NCBI GenBank assembly: GCA_004352715.1
Contig: SCFE01000117.1
Span: 700,752-764,751 of the forward strand
Reading direction: 5' to 3'
DNA: 64,000 nt
Source of the DNA: Hofstenia miamia
Taxonomy: Eukaryota > Xenacoelomorpha > Acoela
Shown here: positions 11,440 to 23,600 of the stretch, piece after piece
Position numbering within the stretch: the first letter of the stretch is position 1
How the letters are laid out: each line of letters begins with the position of its first letter
The notes under the pieces: model-generated
What the model saw: the letters and a program-made list of their open reading frames with translations, nothing else
What the model was told of the DNA's origin: nothing
The model's database searches: none
Program-made: the position numbers and the translations under genes

Positions 11440-11571
11440 CCACCAGTGGTCCACTGGTGGGGAATGAGTGGCATGGGCGACCACCAGTTCCCACCAGTGG
11501 ACCACTGTTGGATAAGTAGTGGCAGTAGTAGCAATTTCAGCCACTCATAGCCACCAGTGGACCACTAGTGA
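11440..11571. repeat. Cluster of three 21-bp palindromic units
   Basis: At 11,440-11,460 two 10-bp arms, CCACCAGTGG and CCACTGGTGG, flank one base as a perfect palindrome. Imperfect copies start at 11,491 and 11,551 with the same left arm and altered right arms. The GC content is far above the surroundings. No coding frame explains it. Confidence 0.8.
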
Positions 11572-11646
11572 GATCTGATTTACTCTTAATCATAAATAAT
11601 ATATGAGCTAATGCTTGCAAGTAAAATATTATTCATTATTATGCTC

Positions 11647-11776
11647 NNNNNNNNNNNNNNNNNNNNNNNNNNNNNNNNNNNNNNNNNNNNNNNNNNNNNN
11701 NNNNNNNNNNNNNNNNNNNNNNNNNNNNNNNNNNNNNNNNNNNNNNNNNNNNNNNNNNNNNNNNNNNNNNNNNNNN
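11647..11776. other. Assembly gap, 130 N
   Basis: A sized gap directly before the first copy of the 478-bp tandem duplication. Confidence 0.95.
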
Positions 11777-12254
11777 CGGTTAATTGGCTTAATTACATGA
11801 GGACGCTAATCACTATGAAAATTTTCATTAGTTGAATATGAAACCATATTTAGTAAATGATAAAAATATTCGAAGACATATATTATAAACTTGACGCATT
11901 GCACACTATTAAACATATTAAACTTGCCATGACTTAGCCATTAGTCAAAGAACCATGTCCTTAGAATCAGAACACTAGCACGGACATGTATCTAAGCATA
12001 TTGGAGAACATTTTTATCTTTAACGCACATTTTATCAATACCTCGTTCAAGCCAGGCCTGCGATCTGTCCTGTCCTACCACTATTCATCTCTGGAGGAAA
12101 CTTAACACTGCACTGATATAAAGCTTATATGCATTGATTGCTTAATGACATTTTTCTAGGCCATATGTAAATGAATTTCGAAAGATGCAAATCTTAATGT
12201 CCATATTGTTGTTATCACTATAATTCATTTAGACTTATGTTTGACTCAACACAA
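11777..12254. repeat. 478-bp duplication, copy 1
   Basis: Aligns base for base, without visible indels, to 12,350-12,827. Only a few substitutions are seen, such as ATTGGC to ATCGGC near the left end. No gene is visible in the unit. Its left edge coincides with the gap. Confidence 0.9.
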
Positions 12255-12349
12255 GTATTTGGCTACGTGGGTATATAGATGTATGCCATTATTTTTTAAT
12301 ATCCCGCTAAGTCGGTTAAAAACCGATTAAGTTAAGAAGAATTCCTATA

Positions 12350-12827
12350 CGGTTAATCGGCTTAATTACACGAGGACGCTAATCACTATGTAAATTTTCA
12401 TTAGTTGAATATGAAACCATATTTAGTAAATGATAAAAATATTCGAAGACATATATTATAAACTTGACGCATTGCACACTATTAAACATATTAAACTTGC
12501 CATGACTTAGCCGTTAGTCAAAGAACCATGTCCTTAGAATCAGAACACTAGCACGGACATGTATCTAAGCATATTGGAGAACATTTTTATCTTTAACGCA
12601 CATTTTATCAATACCTCGTTCAAGCCAGGCCTGCGATCTGTCCTGTCCTACCACTATTCATCTCTGGAGGAAACTTAACACTGCACTGATATAAAGCTTA
12701 TATGCATTGATTGCTTAATGACATTTTTCTAGGCCATATGTAAATGAATTTCGAAAGATGCAAATCTTAATGTCCATATTGTTGTTATCACTATAATTCA
12801 TTTAGACTTATGTTTGACTCAACACAA
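12350..12827. repeat. 478-bp duplication, copy 2
   Basis: The second copy is separated from the first by 95 bp that contain CGGTTAAAAACCG and a GTTAAGTTAAGAAG-type element end. Very high identity implies recent origin, or a haplotype duplicated by the assembly beside the 130-N gap. Confidence 0.9.
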
Positions 12828-15800
12828 AACACAAGGCTTTCCTAGACTACAAAATTCCCAGCAAAATACAACCTATAGTATAAGGCAAATTGCGAATTAA
12901 TAAGACCAAATTGGCTTTCACAAAATTGTAAGTATCACGCCCTTATTTATTAACAACATTTTGTGCTCGGTATGGCACACGGCACGGAATATAGCACGCG
13001 CGGTTGCAGTTCTGGTCTCAGTAAACAGTAAACTCTGTTAATGTGATTGAGTTCATCGACATTTGGAAAAGACACCTGTGCCAGGGGCCTAGGTTTGCAA
13101 ACTATCAAAAAATGAAAGCTATATATTTCCTTAACCGTAAACATCACATGAATTCTTTACAATATGTGATGGGTCTTTACAGTTTTTTGAAGAATCGCAA
13201 ACTAATTAAAACAACATTTCAAATTTGAAAGCACTGCAATATATCCCTAGAAGGACGAAAAACAGGTCCTTTGAGCGCTAGGAAAATTGGAAAGTTATAT
13301 GCATGATTGAAAAATATTCATTTTAGTTTTATATTTCTTGAAATGTATGTTTTGTAGCAGACAAATTAAGAAAAGTATGTACTTACATTAAAAGGTATTA
13401 TTTTAAAATTCCTTATTCAATTTAAAACCATTGCAGCTGTCCTTTTGACGATTAGACATTTATATTGATTTTATGGAACAGCTCAGTATAGTTTTTAATA
13501 CTTGGAGAGTTATGACAAATTACTCACAAAAATTTGCAGTAGTTTTCAACACAATAAAATATTTTCAGGTTAATGTACGGATGCGGACAGTTTTGCAAAT
13601 CTAGCTATTTTAAGGTTTACATCGATATCTTGACTGCATGGTAAGAATATATACTGCAAGGCAGATTCCAGAGCTCTTGCAATATATTTGCTTTGTGTGC
13701 TCTCGATGCTTTGAATGATATTTTTACCAAAAAACTATTTTAAATTTGGAATAAAATATGGATTTTTGCAAAAAAGACTCTATTATTATCCTCATTAATC
13801 AGCGGAGTAGATAAAAAATGGCCAATGTCATGTAATGTTGTATCATAATAAAGACTTCGTCTAAGCGTAGCCTTCTGCAATACATTGAAATATACAGGGA
13901 TAAAGAAACTGTTATCTCATGTAAAATATGCTACCTATAATAGTTGCATTTGCACATTATATTACTATCTTAAAAAAACGAAAATATTTAGTTCACAGCT
14001 GGCCATAGTTTTTACGAGGATATCACAACACATAAATTGCTTATTGAAATTTACAGCTGTTCAAATGACTGCTTCCATCCTTTTAGTGGAAAAATTTTTC
14101 AGTCTTTCTAATGATCTTTCATGTATGCTTTGAAATTGCGTAGGGCATACGCCTTGCATGTTCTACTTATATAAAAAGAAAGGCATAGTCTTCCTCACTA
14201 TCTAAATATCAATGTTTGGGAGAATTTCAAAAAGTTTTTGCAGGGGGCACTTGAGCAAATATTTTTAGTCAAGATATTTTTCTTTCATAAAATAGAGGAT
14301 TTCATTATGCCTACTTTCACATGTTTTCAGAAACACTCAAATTTAGAATAATTTTATGAGGATGAGCGATTGTAAGAACATTAATTTTTTTAAGTTAGCT
14401 TACTATTTTTGTATTGTTTATACTCGGCAGATTAGATTTTAATGGGGTTAAGTTCAGTTCAATTTGTTTTGCAATGATGGACTCCAATTTTTTAGAAATT
14501 TGATGACGAGCACCAGATGCAGGATTACTGGTGATTCCAAATCAAATAAGAATTTCGAACCGTTTATTATTGCTGAACTAATGTAAATTAGCTATTGGAT
14601 GAAACTTATTGTATTCTTAGAAACTTTAACAAATCCTCAATTTCGTTGACTACTCTTGTATAAATTTTTGGAAAATCTAAAAATGTTGTTTATTATTACT
14701 AACTGGATTCATTTGTAACTTCAATTCAGAGTTGTAACCGAGCGTGATTTCTAACCTTAGCTAGTTCCCTTGCAGCGTAACCAAAATCAATCCGCATAGC
14801 CAGTCAGGTACCGATAATGGTCTGTCATATTAAAACTATTAAAAATAGTTTGGCATCAATAACTCAATAGGATTTACTTTTTGATGCATAATTAGTAGGA
14901 AAACCTGAAAATTTCACACAAAATCGTGAAAATGGCGCCAAAAATGGCAATTATATATGAAAAAGGCAATAATGACACTAAAATATACATGTAGGGGAAA
15001 GTCGGATAATTACGCCATGTTAAGGAAAAAGTTCTCTACTGATGCAAGTAACAGCTTATTTGTGATGAAAAACAGACTAAGTAACAATTATACATTGTAC
15101 TTTACTAAGGAATACCAATTGTACTATAAAAACAAAATTATAGAAGACCGTAGTAAAAATTACAAAACTTACAAAGAATCGTAAGACTAAAATTATATGT
15201 TCGATAATGATCATCAATATACTTTCTATCATAATCAATATATGACTCATTCAACCATTTATGACACTTTGAGCACATTATTCAATCCATGTCGAACAAT
15301 GATTAAACATATCACTTGAATTAGTTGTGTTATCATATGAACCCCTAATCTTAAAAATGCAAAAGCAAATTCAGAATCGGGTAATACGCCAACCCCTTGG
15401 CGCTATTACCGATTAATGAAATGAAATGTAAGTTAAAATAATATTTTTCCATACTATATATATATATATATGGGAAAAGCTCATAATCCCGAACTTACCT
15501 CGATAGATGACTGCTTGCAAATAATGAGTTCCGTCTCGTCACGATGTGATAAAGTCTGCTGCAAAACTCTAACTGCGTGTGTGATATGCTCGATGTCATT
15601 AATATTTATAGTACCAATTAGATTGACGCGGGGAATCACGTAGAAGCAGTAACTGAAGATTGCGTTATTAGACGTCGTTCCCTTACATACAAAATGATTA
15701 AATGCTGTTAAAGCACATTTCTTAAATTTTGAATAACTCTATTTTAATTAAATCAATTCACCTAATATGTCATTGTTACTTTACTTTTCTTAGCTTTGGT

Positions 15801-16330
15801 GACTAAATTTTTATCTTAGAGAAGTTATTTAGAATTGCTTTCGCTTTGGGAAAGGATTGATATAATATGATGCAGTATTTAACCAACTATCCCAATGACT
15901 ATCAACTGGATGAGGTGGTTTAGTCAATCCAGCATCTTCCTTCATGGAAATGGATTCTGTGATGCAGAAATCTGTGTTCAATTACAGTTAATTCCCTTTT
16001 TCCAACAGGGAATGATAGAAAAAATGACATCATATGCTGTAGAAGTAATAGTGAGACGCCAGCTGAAAACAAGTCCTGGTATGCATTTCAAATAGGGCAA
16101 TTTTAACTGCATTTAAGCACCAATAAAATTTCTACAGTACTTTGCAATGCTATCAATTACTCCATTAATTATCATAAAATATGGCTGGGAAGTAAAAACC
16201 AAAATTTTCATAAAAATTTTGACAAGAATGTGTACATTTATCATTTCTGAATAGATTAAACATTAAATTTAAAAATGGCATTTTTTGACCAAAAACAACA
16301 AAAATGGCATCTATGAAAATTATGAAAATA
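12828..16330. other. Gene-free AT-rich stretch
   Basis: No supported gene. Short open frames here have background composition. A (TA)n microsatellite lies near 15,455-15,472. The segment around 12,960-13,110 has a higher GC content but shows no motif I can name. Confidence 0.45.
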
Positions 16331-16339
16331 AGCTAACTA

Positions 16340-17200
16340 CAGAAGTTCTTCACCCATATTTAGATTTCAAAAAAAGCATTTGATAGTGTAAATCATAAAA
16401 TTTTAATTGGAAATTTCTTGTTTCGAAAAGGTGGTAAATTTTTAAAGTTGATTCAGTCTTATTTAGCAGGCAGAAAACCTGTCTCTGAAGAGTTGAAGGA
16501 AACTAGTGGAGTTACCACAAGGGTCAATTCTGGGATAATTACTTTTTGTAATGTTCTTCAATGATTTGTGAGATGTTTGCTTGAATTGCGCAGATACATT
16601 TTTGTGGATGATGTTAAGATCATGTCAAATACTTCCAGAGTTGAAAATAATAAATGGGCTCAATTTAATTTGAATAAATTCCACTTGGTATCTTTTCCAC
16701 AAAATGTGAAGAAATTCATCTATATTAATGACAAAATCATATGAAGAAAGCAATAAAGATCTGTGTCACCATTTCTAGCAACCTTTCATGGACTAAATAA
16801 ATGCTAAATTGAATTAAATAAGCAAATTTTTTTTCTCACCATTAAAGGAAGTATTCTTTTCAAAGTAAAATTAACGGTAAACTGACTTTATTTAAATTGC
16901 TGTTGTTATCTAAGCTAACTTATTTTTCTCAAGTATGACTCTCTTCTATTCATAATATTGATCATTTGGCAAGATTGCAGAAGCACTACATAAAATGGAA
17001 TATTTCCAGGAAATAACTATATCGAACGCCTAACAAAGCTAAAATTGCTCCAATTATCATTAGAGCTTTAGTATTTAGACTAAATTTATTTCAATGAACT
17101 CTTAAATGGAAAATATGATTTAGGCATTTTTACGACGAGCCTTCAAAATCTGGTCTTCGTTCACAAAACAAGGTGATCTTTAGATCTCGAGGATTAGAAC
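16340..17200 (+). pseudogene. Degenerate LINE reverse transcriptase fragment
   Basis: Broken frames on the plus strand preserve the order of a non-LTR reverse transcriptase. An FQKKHLI(D)SVNHKIL-like stretch comes first (the AFDxVNH motif, split by a frameshift). LPQGSILG follows at about 16,510-16,535, then an NDL block, then a CADTFLWMD-like remnant of the YADD motif near 16,590. Further downstream, CADTFL-type and RSRGLERMIPLAKY stretches are consistent with the C-terminal part. Many stops and frameshifts are present, so it is inactive. It differs clearly from the LINE at 25-27 kb. Confidence 0.6.
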
Positions 17201-18186
17201 GTATGATTCCCCTCGCTAAATACATACATCTCTTCAGTGGTATTATTTTATTATACGATAGACACAACATTGTTAAACAAGAACTCAATATATTTTTCTC
17301 GAGCTATTTTATAAATAATTATAATCTAAATAATAAATTTAATTATTTCTTAGTGTATTTTGTCTTAAATGTGAAATATTATTAATATTATTAATATTAT
17401 TAAGTTTTTTATTATTTCTATTATTTTTTATTTTTGTAAGTAGATATTCGTTAAATAGTTTTACCATTGTAAACATTCATAACCTTGGACGTCATACAAT
17501 TTTGTATTAACCTTTCAATGCAAATAATATAATTTATAGCGCAACCAGAATCGTTATATTTACTACTACAAAGATCAGAATGGTAAACTACTCGCAAAAT
17601 GCTTAACAAATTGTCCCCATGAAATCAATTTTTATTCCATATGACAGATTTTCTTACCTTAATTTGACGTAAGATCTGTGCCTTAATCAAAGATTGACTA
17701 CCACAACGTTTTAAGAATGTACTGCCAAAGGTTTATTACCTTGGATAGAAACCTTCAAAATTTAAAATCTGTTCTGCTTTATAATAGTGATATTGATTAT
17801 TTAGTTGACACTATATCTTTTTATTGAAATTTGATTGCGATTTTCGCTAATTTTATGTATCAAAATATTTTCATTATTGTACATGAATCATGTAATGAAT
17901 AAAACCATCATTAAAAAATCCTTCAAACAGCATTTATTAATTAACATTGACTATTCTCTTAAAATAATTGTTAAAAGTATTCCATATGCCCGTCAAGCTT
18001 TTGCACAATAATGCAGAAATAAGCAGTGTTTCAAACCAATATCATGTGGTATGATGTTTCGAGATCCTTTTTGAATCAGCTCAACTTCTTCCTAAATCAC
18101 TTTTTATGCTCTTAAGGAAAAACTACAGGTGTTCTGACTTCACAAAACTTAATATATTGGTAGTTTTTAAATATTTATTTGTAAAC
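17201..18186. other. Gene-free AT-rich stretch
   Basis: Contains (TTA)n/(ATT)n low-complexity sequence near 17,380-17,430. No gene is recognised. The part next to 18,186 probably includes the 3' untranslated region of the receptor gene. Confidence 0.4.
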
Positions 18187-19152
18187 TTAACCCAAATTGC
18201 AAAAATTCCCAATTGAAAATGATTTCCTGAAATTTTTGTTAGTGCATAAGTAGATGAAAAAATTTATTGATGAATTCAAGCAGCTCAAGGCTTCTGAGGC
18301 TGTCCATAGTAAGCGGCCAAAATTACTATTCCAAAAACTTGTATTCCTCTCAAAAGTGTTGAAATACTGCCCCACGAGTAAGAAACAATAAGGCGCATGT
18401 AGTCCCACAGTAATTACGCAACAAATAACAAGGGTAATTGTTACCCTCAAGTCATCGTTATTTGTTATTTTATTAAATATTTTCTTCCTCGTATTCAGTC
18501 TGTTCCATAGACTAATTATAATTGCAATATTACCAACAGTGATTATCAACAAAGGTAGTGTGTAACCAAGGAACAGAAGAATATACCTGTCATAACTATC
18601 TCCAAAATGATAACATCTAACACCAGTATAGAGCTCACCATTCCAAATCACAGTGCTTCCTTTGTAATTGTAAACATCAAATTGCAAAGCTGCGTGGGCC
18701 AAGGAATATATTTTTATAAGAATACAAATAATGTTTGCAGAAGTGATGTTATTCAAACTTTTTGCTAAATTAATTGTATATACATTTACAAGTCGATCAA
18801 AGCAGATCACAACTACCATATACGTAGAATGAAAGATGTTAAATCTGAATGTGGAACTCCAAAACGAACATGCATAACGAAATTTATTTAGTAGAAATTC
18901 TTCTGGATAAGCTATGAAAGGAATGCTTAAGACAGAATATGCAATGCAGTTTAGCAAATCTGCAATTGTAAGATGAAGAACATAAACTCTTGATGATGCC
19001 CTTTTCACGAAAGGACGTACTTTGATAGAGAACAACACAATGAGATTGCTTGAAACTCCAATAGTTCCAACCAGGAGACTAAGGGCTAACGCAAGATAAT
19101 CTTTGTAAAAACCACCAGGTTTTCCATACGTTTCATTATAGGAATGGTTCAT
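18187..19152 (-). CDS. Rhodopsin-like (class A) G-protein-coupled receptor, single exon
   Basis: A complete 321-residue frame with seven hydrophobic segments, acting at the plasma membrane as a ligand receptor; the ligand is unknown. Helix 1 carries the conserved Asn in GVSSNLIV and helix 2 LTIADLL with Asp65. Cys95 at the top of helix 3 and Cys180 in the second extracellular loop should form the usual disulfide. The helix 3 end reads DRL (119-121) instead of DRY. Helix 5 has Pro200 and helix 6 Pro254, but the usual CWxP tryptophan is replaced (GLHAPY). Helix 7 ends N297-FFIY, where NPxxY lacks its proline. Helix 4 lacks its usual Trp. Possible N-glycosylation sites are at N2 and N6. The start is the first Met of the open frame, giving a short N-terminus. 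The intact frame among decayed repeats supports a functional gene. The peptide-receptor subfamily cannot be assigned. Confidence 0.88.
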   Translation of the reverse strand: MNHSYNETYGKPGGFYKDYLALALSLLVGTIGVSSNLIVLFSIKVRPFVKRASSRVYVLHLTIADLLNCIAYSVLSIPFIAYPEEFLLNKFRYACSFWSSTFRFNIFHSTYMVVVICFDRLVNVYTINLAKSLNNITSANIICILIKIYSLAHAALQFDVYNYKGSTVIWNGELYTGVRCYHFGDSYDRYILLFLGYTLPLLIITVGNIAIIISLWNRLNTRKKIFNKITNNDDLRVTITLVICCVITVGLHAPYCFLLVGQYFNTFERNTSFWNSNFGRLLWTASEALSCLNSSINFFIYLCTNKNFRKSFSIGNFCNLG

Positions 19153-20364
19153 TTAAATTATAAAAAAATGATTCCTCAATAAAATTCTATTGGGCAATGC
19201 TTCGCTTTTATTCAATTTCGAATTCTTTAAGAAAATCTTTGTATCACGCATTTTAATTATTTCGCCAAACATTTATTGGAGAGAAACAGAGAAAAATTCA
19301 ACAAAGTAAAATACTTTCTTTGTTGAATTATTAAATATTATTTTTATTTTAAATCCAACTTTAATTATTATTGTAACTATCATTCATTTGAAGCATAAAA
19401 TTTGAATTTAATTCAAGTGCTTATTTGGTGATTGTTTGAAATAACAGAAGTTCTTGATGTTCACTTGTTACTGTTTTCATTCATTATTGTCATTGATTTT
19501 ACAAAGCTTAGCGTTTTCCAAATTTAATTAACTTACTGCAGCCTTTCTTTTACTATACATGTATTTTATTTTAAGAAAAATCAGCTTCAATCAAAACCTC
19601 ACAAATCCCAAGTTCCCTCATAATTAATGCAAGCTAGCATAGCAATTATCCACAATTACAATATACACGTAATTATAGGCAAAAACAATAGCAAATTTTG
19701 GTGACTTTTGTGGTTTTGTGCATAAATAAAAATATATTTGCAGTTCTTAAGATTTATAAACATCAAATGTATGTCATAGACTCTATAGATTAATAATGAC
19801 ATTAATGAAAGACATACTAAATTTGTATGTTCTTGCATTAAAAGAACAATTTAATCGCGTTTTGTGAATAACTTCTTTATTTCTTCTGCATCGTAAATTA
19901 TATTTATTTCATCGAGTATATTTCATTTGTAATAGACTATTCATGCTTGGAAAATGCAGCTTTAATAATTGCTGACAATTTACATTGTAAATGGAAAGCT
20001 AAGCTTGTTGGGTTACTCAAATGCAATATAGATTGAAAATATTAGAAAAACAGTGCACCAAAAATTACTAATGAGCTTATTATCGTTATTTTGCTAGGAA
20101 AATCTAAACAATACAAACATCTACAAAATTTTAAACATTTTCTTCTTTACTTCTCTATGCATTCATATCAAATCTCTGTCTGCATATTAAACTCCATCCC
20201 TTCTACAGGTGTAAGTAACATGTAATGTGTAATCAATCATTACGTTTGTGATTAGCAGCACGTGATTCATGAATTGGACTGATTAAGCAGAAAACAACAA
20301 TTTTAACACTTTTTCAATCAGAGTGATTATCAATTGTATCGCGAAATACAAAAATTTTTTATAA
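19153..20364. other. Upstream region of the receptor gene, no gene seen
   Basis: AT-rich. A strong inverted repeat lies at 19,296-19,328, with arms ATTCAACAAAG and CTTTGTTGAAT, about 145 bp upstream of the receptor start. No promoter element is convincing. Confidence 0.4.
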
Positions 20365-21960
20365 AGTGGCGTATACCGGCTTCCAGTCAGGGGGAGGGTA
20401 AAAAGCTCATATGTAGAGACCTATAGTTTTTAAATGGCTGGCGCCTGAAAACTTAACGGAGTGAACTATGGTTTTTAGGAAATTTCTAACTAACTTTTTA
20501 GGAGGGTGCTATTTTAGTTTACGCTATAGGCAAATAATTTTACCATTTCTAGGCCCATATTTCTAAGTAAAAATGTCGTATTTAAAGCGTGAAAAGTGCT
20601 ACAATTATAGTAGTAGAAGAGTACAGAAATTGATTTAATAAAAGGTAAAAGGCTCATAAAAGGTAAGTAGCAGTAAATATGAATGCACTATGTCTTCCAT
20701 GTTCGCTTCCTTATTTCTGAAAATGTGTTTATGACGTTTCCAACATCAATACCATTGGCTACATCCCGCTTAATTGACACTAGAAAGTCTAAGGATTCTA
20801 TATCTTAAATTCATGCAGTTGTCAGAATTGCCGCATTCAAGTAAAACTAATGAAAACCAAGCAAATGAAAGAAAACTGTCAGAAGAACAAAATAAGCTAT
20901 TTTTCTATTTAAATTATCATTAAATGAGGCATTACAAATTCATTTAAGATGTGCAAAGTGGTCAAATTTGACCGCTCAGACTTTCTATTGTTAAAATCAC
21001 CAATGGCGTCGGACACTGAACTGGTATAACCCGAGTAGAATGTTGTTATCTGTTTGAAGTGGTCGCTTGATGACTTGCTACCAGAAGATTTCGGATTAAG
21101 TGCTGAAAACAGTGTCACTACGTGGTTGAAATCTGTAAATCGATCTTTCATTTGTGGGACTAGCATGTTAATAGCAACATAAAAATATTCAACCAAAAAC
21201 ATCGGACGACTATCTCTGATAGTATCATCACGGGATTCATCCAACGATAATCGTTTTTCTTTCTTAACCGTGTCGCTTTGTACTTAGACTCTATCAATAT
21301 CACGCAATTCCTCGAGTTTCCTTAAGCCGCCATTGATAAGTTTATCTGCAGAAAGCAAATCAATTGAATTCCTTTGTATATATTGGCTTAATGAATGCGT
21401 TTTTCTCAATACTAGATTCCAAAAATTAAGCAAAAATACCAATTCAAATTTGCTGATTGAGTTAAACAATCCTTGCGCCTGCGCGTGAACCATAGGTTTG
21501 CAATTTGGTAGTTCAGTCATTGCTATTCGCTCAAGTGTTTTATAAATTGCTGGTAAGCCAGTTTCAGTGGCACGCTTTCTTGAAGCCCATCTAGTATCGG
21601 ATAGCTTTTTTAGTTTCAGGATAACATTGTCTAACTGGCTTTGTTCCTCTTTAAGCATCCTTAACCGAGAAAGACTGCTAGTTGTTGGAGAACCAAGTTC
21701 TGCATATTCCCTGTGAGCACGAAACGGTAAAAGCTGTTTTGCTAGGAACAAAGCGTTGTCAATCAAATGTTTAAGATAATCGCCATTTCTTTGTATTCTT
21801 CATTTTCGGCACTCATGAGTTCGTTGATAACCATTCGGTCATGGGTTGTTCGATAATTGGATACGTAGAATTTGCTTTCCGCATTACGGTGAATTTGTGA
21901 CTTTTCGTCGTGCTGCTCAATCTTCTCTTTTCCCTTTCCTCATTTTGTAAATGATTGTAT
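20365..21960 (-). pseudogene. Broken hAT transposase, ZMYM1/DUF4371-like
   Basis: Minus-strand frames follow the ZMYM1-type hAT protein order. A KIEQHDEKSQIHRNAESKF finger-like start is followed by a frameshift, then HLIDNALFLAKQLLPFRAHREY. The frame then jumps directly to KLSDTRWASRKRA, so the middle of the catalytic domain is deleted. After a single in-frame stop near 21,284 the frame resumes with PMFLVEYFYVAINML and FSALNPKSSGSKSSSDHFKQ. A hAT dimerisation remnant, SIKRDVANGIDVGNVINTF, lies at about 20,715-20,800. The left border at 20,365 reads AGTGGCGTATACCGG, a hAT-like end shared with the copy near 56.9 kb. It is interrupted on the right by a LINE. It is inactive. Confidence 0.75.
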
Positions 21961-21974
21961 ACATGCTTATATTG

Positions 21975-23600
21975 TACAGATTTTGCAAAATTTGTAAATA
22001 GCGCAGGTGAATGTACATATCAGATAAATAAAGCTATTGAAGAAATATCAAGTTTTGAAACTTTGGGGGCAATTCTCAAGCCTAAGCCTATTAAACCAGG
22101 TGGGTCTTCTATAATTCCTTCGTGGGTACCTAAAATCCCAGCAGGTAATACAGCCAGTCCCCTAAATTATATATTTAGTGAATGCATAAAAAGTATTATT
22201 TAAAACTTGCGTCATACCACTGCAATTTTTAAAAAAAATATGCGTTTCGTGGCAAAAATTATCGACCAATTTCAATTACTTCTCCAATACATGACCAAAT
22301 AATAGAATATCTCAATAAGTACAACCTACTATCAAACACTCAATTTAGATTTCGTAAATATTTTTCAACTACTGATTCCTTATATTAATGCAACAGAAAA
22401 TTGGAGGTCATCAAAGGATGCAAATATATTCGTAGCTATTGCCTGCTTAAATCTTTCTAATGCTTTCGATGCTATTGACCATAGCATATTAATAAAAAAA
22501 TTATCCAATATAGGATTTTCAAGCAGTAGCAGAAATTTAACTATAGCTACTTGAGACATGCATATTCAACGATAATAAATCAATGCAATTAGCAATTGAA
22601 TCTGTAGCACGTAATTGCAACAAATTGTCAACGTATTTCAGCATGCATAAATTACTCGTTAATGAAAGTAAACAGAATTTTTTCATTTTGCAGCTCACTA
22701 AGGCTAATTACGATATTTCAGTATAACTCTGAATCTCAATAATATTAAGGTTCCACTTGTACACAATTTTAAATGTTTAGGAGTATATTTTACTCGAAGC
22801 TAAATTTTGAATCTCACATTAATGCAATGGTCACAAAATTGGCTATAGGTATAAGAAATATGTCAATGATAGTAATGCAATTACCAGCCTGTGCCATAAT
22901 TCAATTTTTCCATTAATTTATTATGAATATCATAAGTTATGCAAATATATTATTTACTGATCTAAAAGATGTTTTCTATAGAAAACTTGATATCCAAATA
23001 AATTGACTCCAAATGTTTCAAAGAAAAATTCCTCCCGAACTAAGCACTATATTTTTAGATCTACCCTTCACCCAAAACAGCTTATCAAAATAAGCACGAT
23101 GCTAACGTTTTTGAAGCTTATAAAGAAATTAGCACCATATAATAATATTTCTATGCCTGGTTTTATTCATAAGCAGAATTCCAGATCAAAACACTTGCGA
23201 TAAACATAGAAAAAAAGTTTTCAAGCAATTATTCATTAATACCGCAATTCGAATTTGGAACCCACTAGCTAAAGAGATACAGAACATTGAAAAACTGCAT
23301 TATTTTAAGAAGCACATTAAAATTTTCCTTAGGTAAACAATATCTCGGGTAAAGCATTGCTAGGATACCATTTCTACAATAATAAGTGTACAACATCTCG
23401 TTCTTTATCCTTATAGTAATTTATCCCTAGCGCTGTAGATTTATTGCATATATTGTTTTATGCTATTGTATATATTTGTAGACAGATAGATATTTCATTT
23501 CATTTCATATAATATTTACATATTTAATGACGTTATTCTGAAAAATTACTAGTTTTTAATTGTTAATATTTATGTGAATAGAGAATATCTTATCTTATCA
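21975..23600 (+). pseudogene. Degenerate CR1/jockey-like LINE, plus-strand copy
   Basis: This is a damaged copy of the LINE at 24.8-27.0 kb, in opposite orientation. Recognisable pieces in order are IPSWVPKIPAGNTASPLNYI, then YRPISITSP with a deletion. They are followed by YNLLSNTQFRFRK, FDAIDHSILIKKL, then a deletion over the catalytic YADD. Next come CNKLSTYFSMHKLLVNESK and a C-terminal TAIRIWNPLAKEIQNIEKL. The 3' end is a short tandem (TTATC)n tail at 23,586-23,599, as in the other copies. Numerous stops and frameshifts make it inactive. Confidence 0.85.

Noticed and set aside
12950-13147. 65-codon minus-strand frame in a slightly GC-richer patch
   Set aside because: No motif, no splice context and no similarity to neighbouring genes that I can see.
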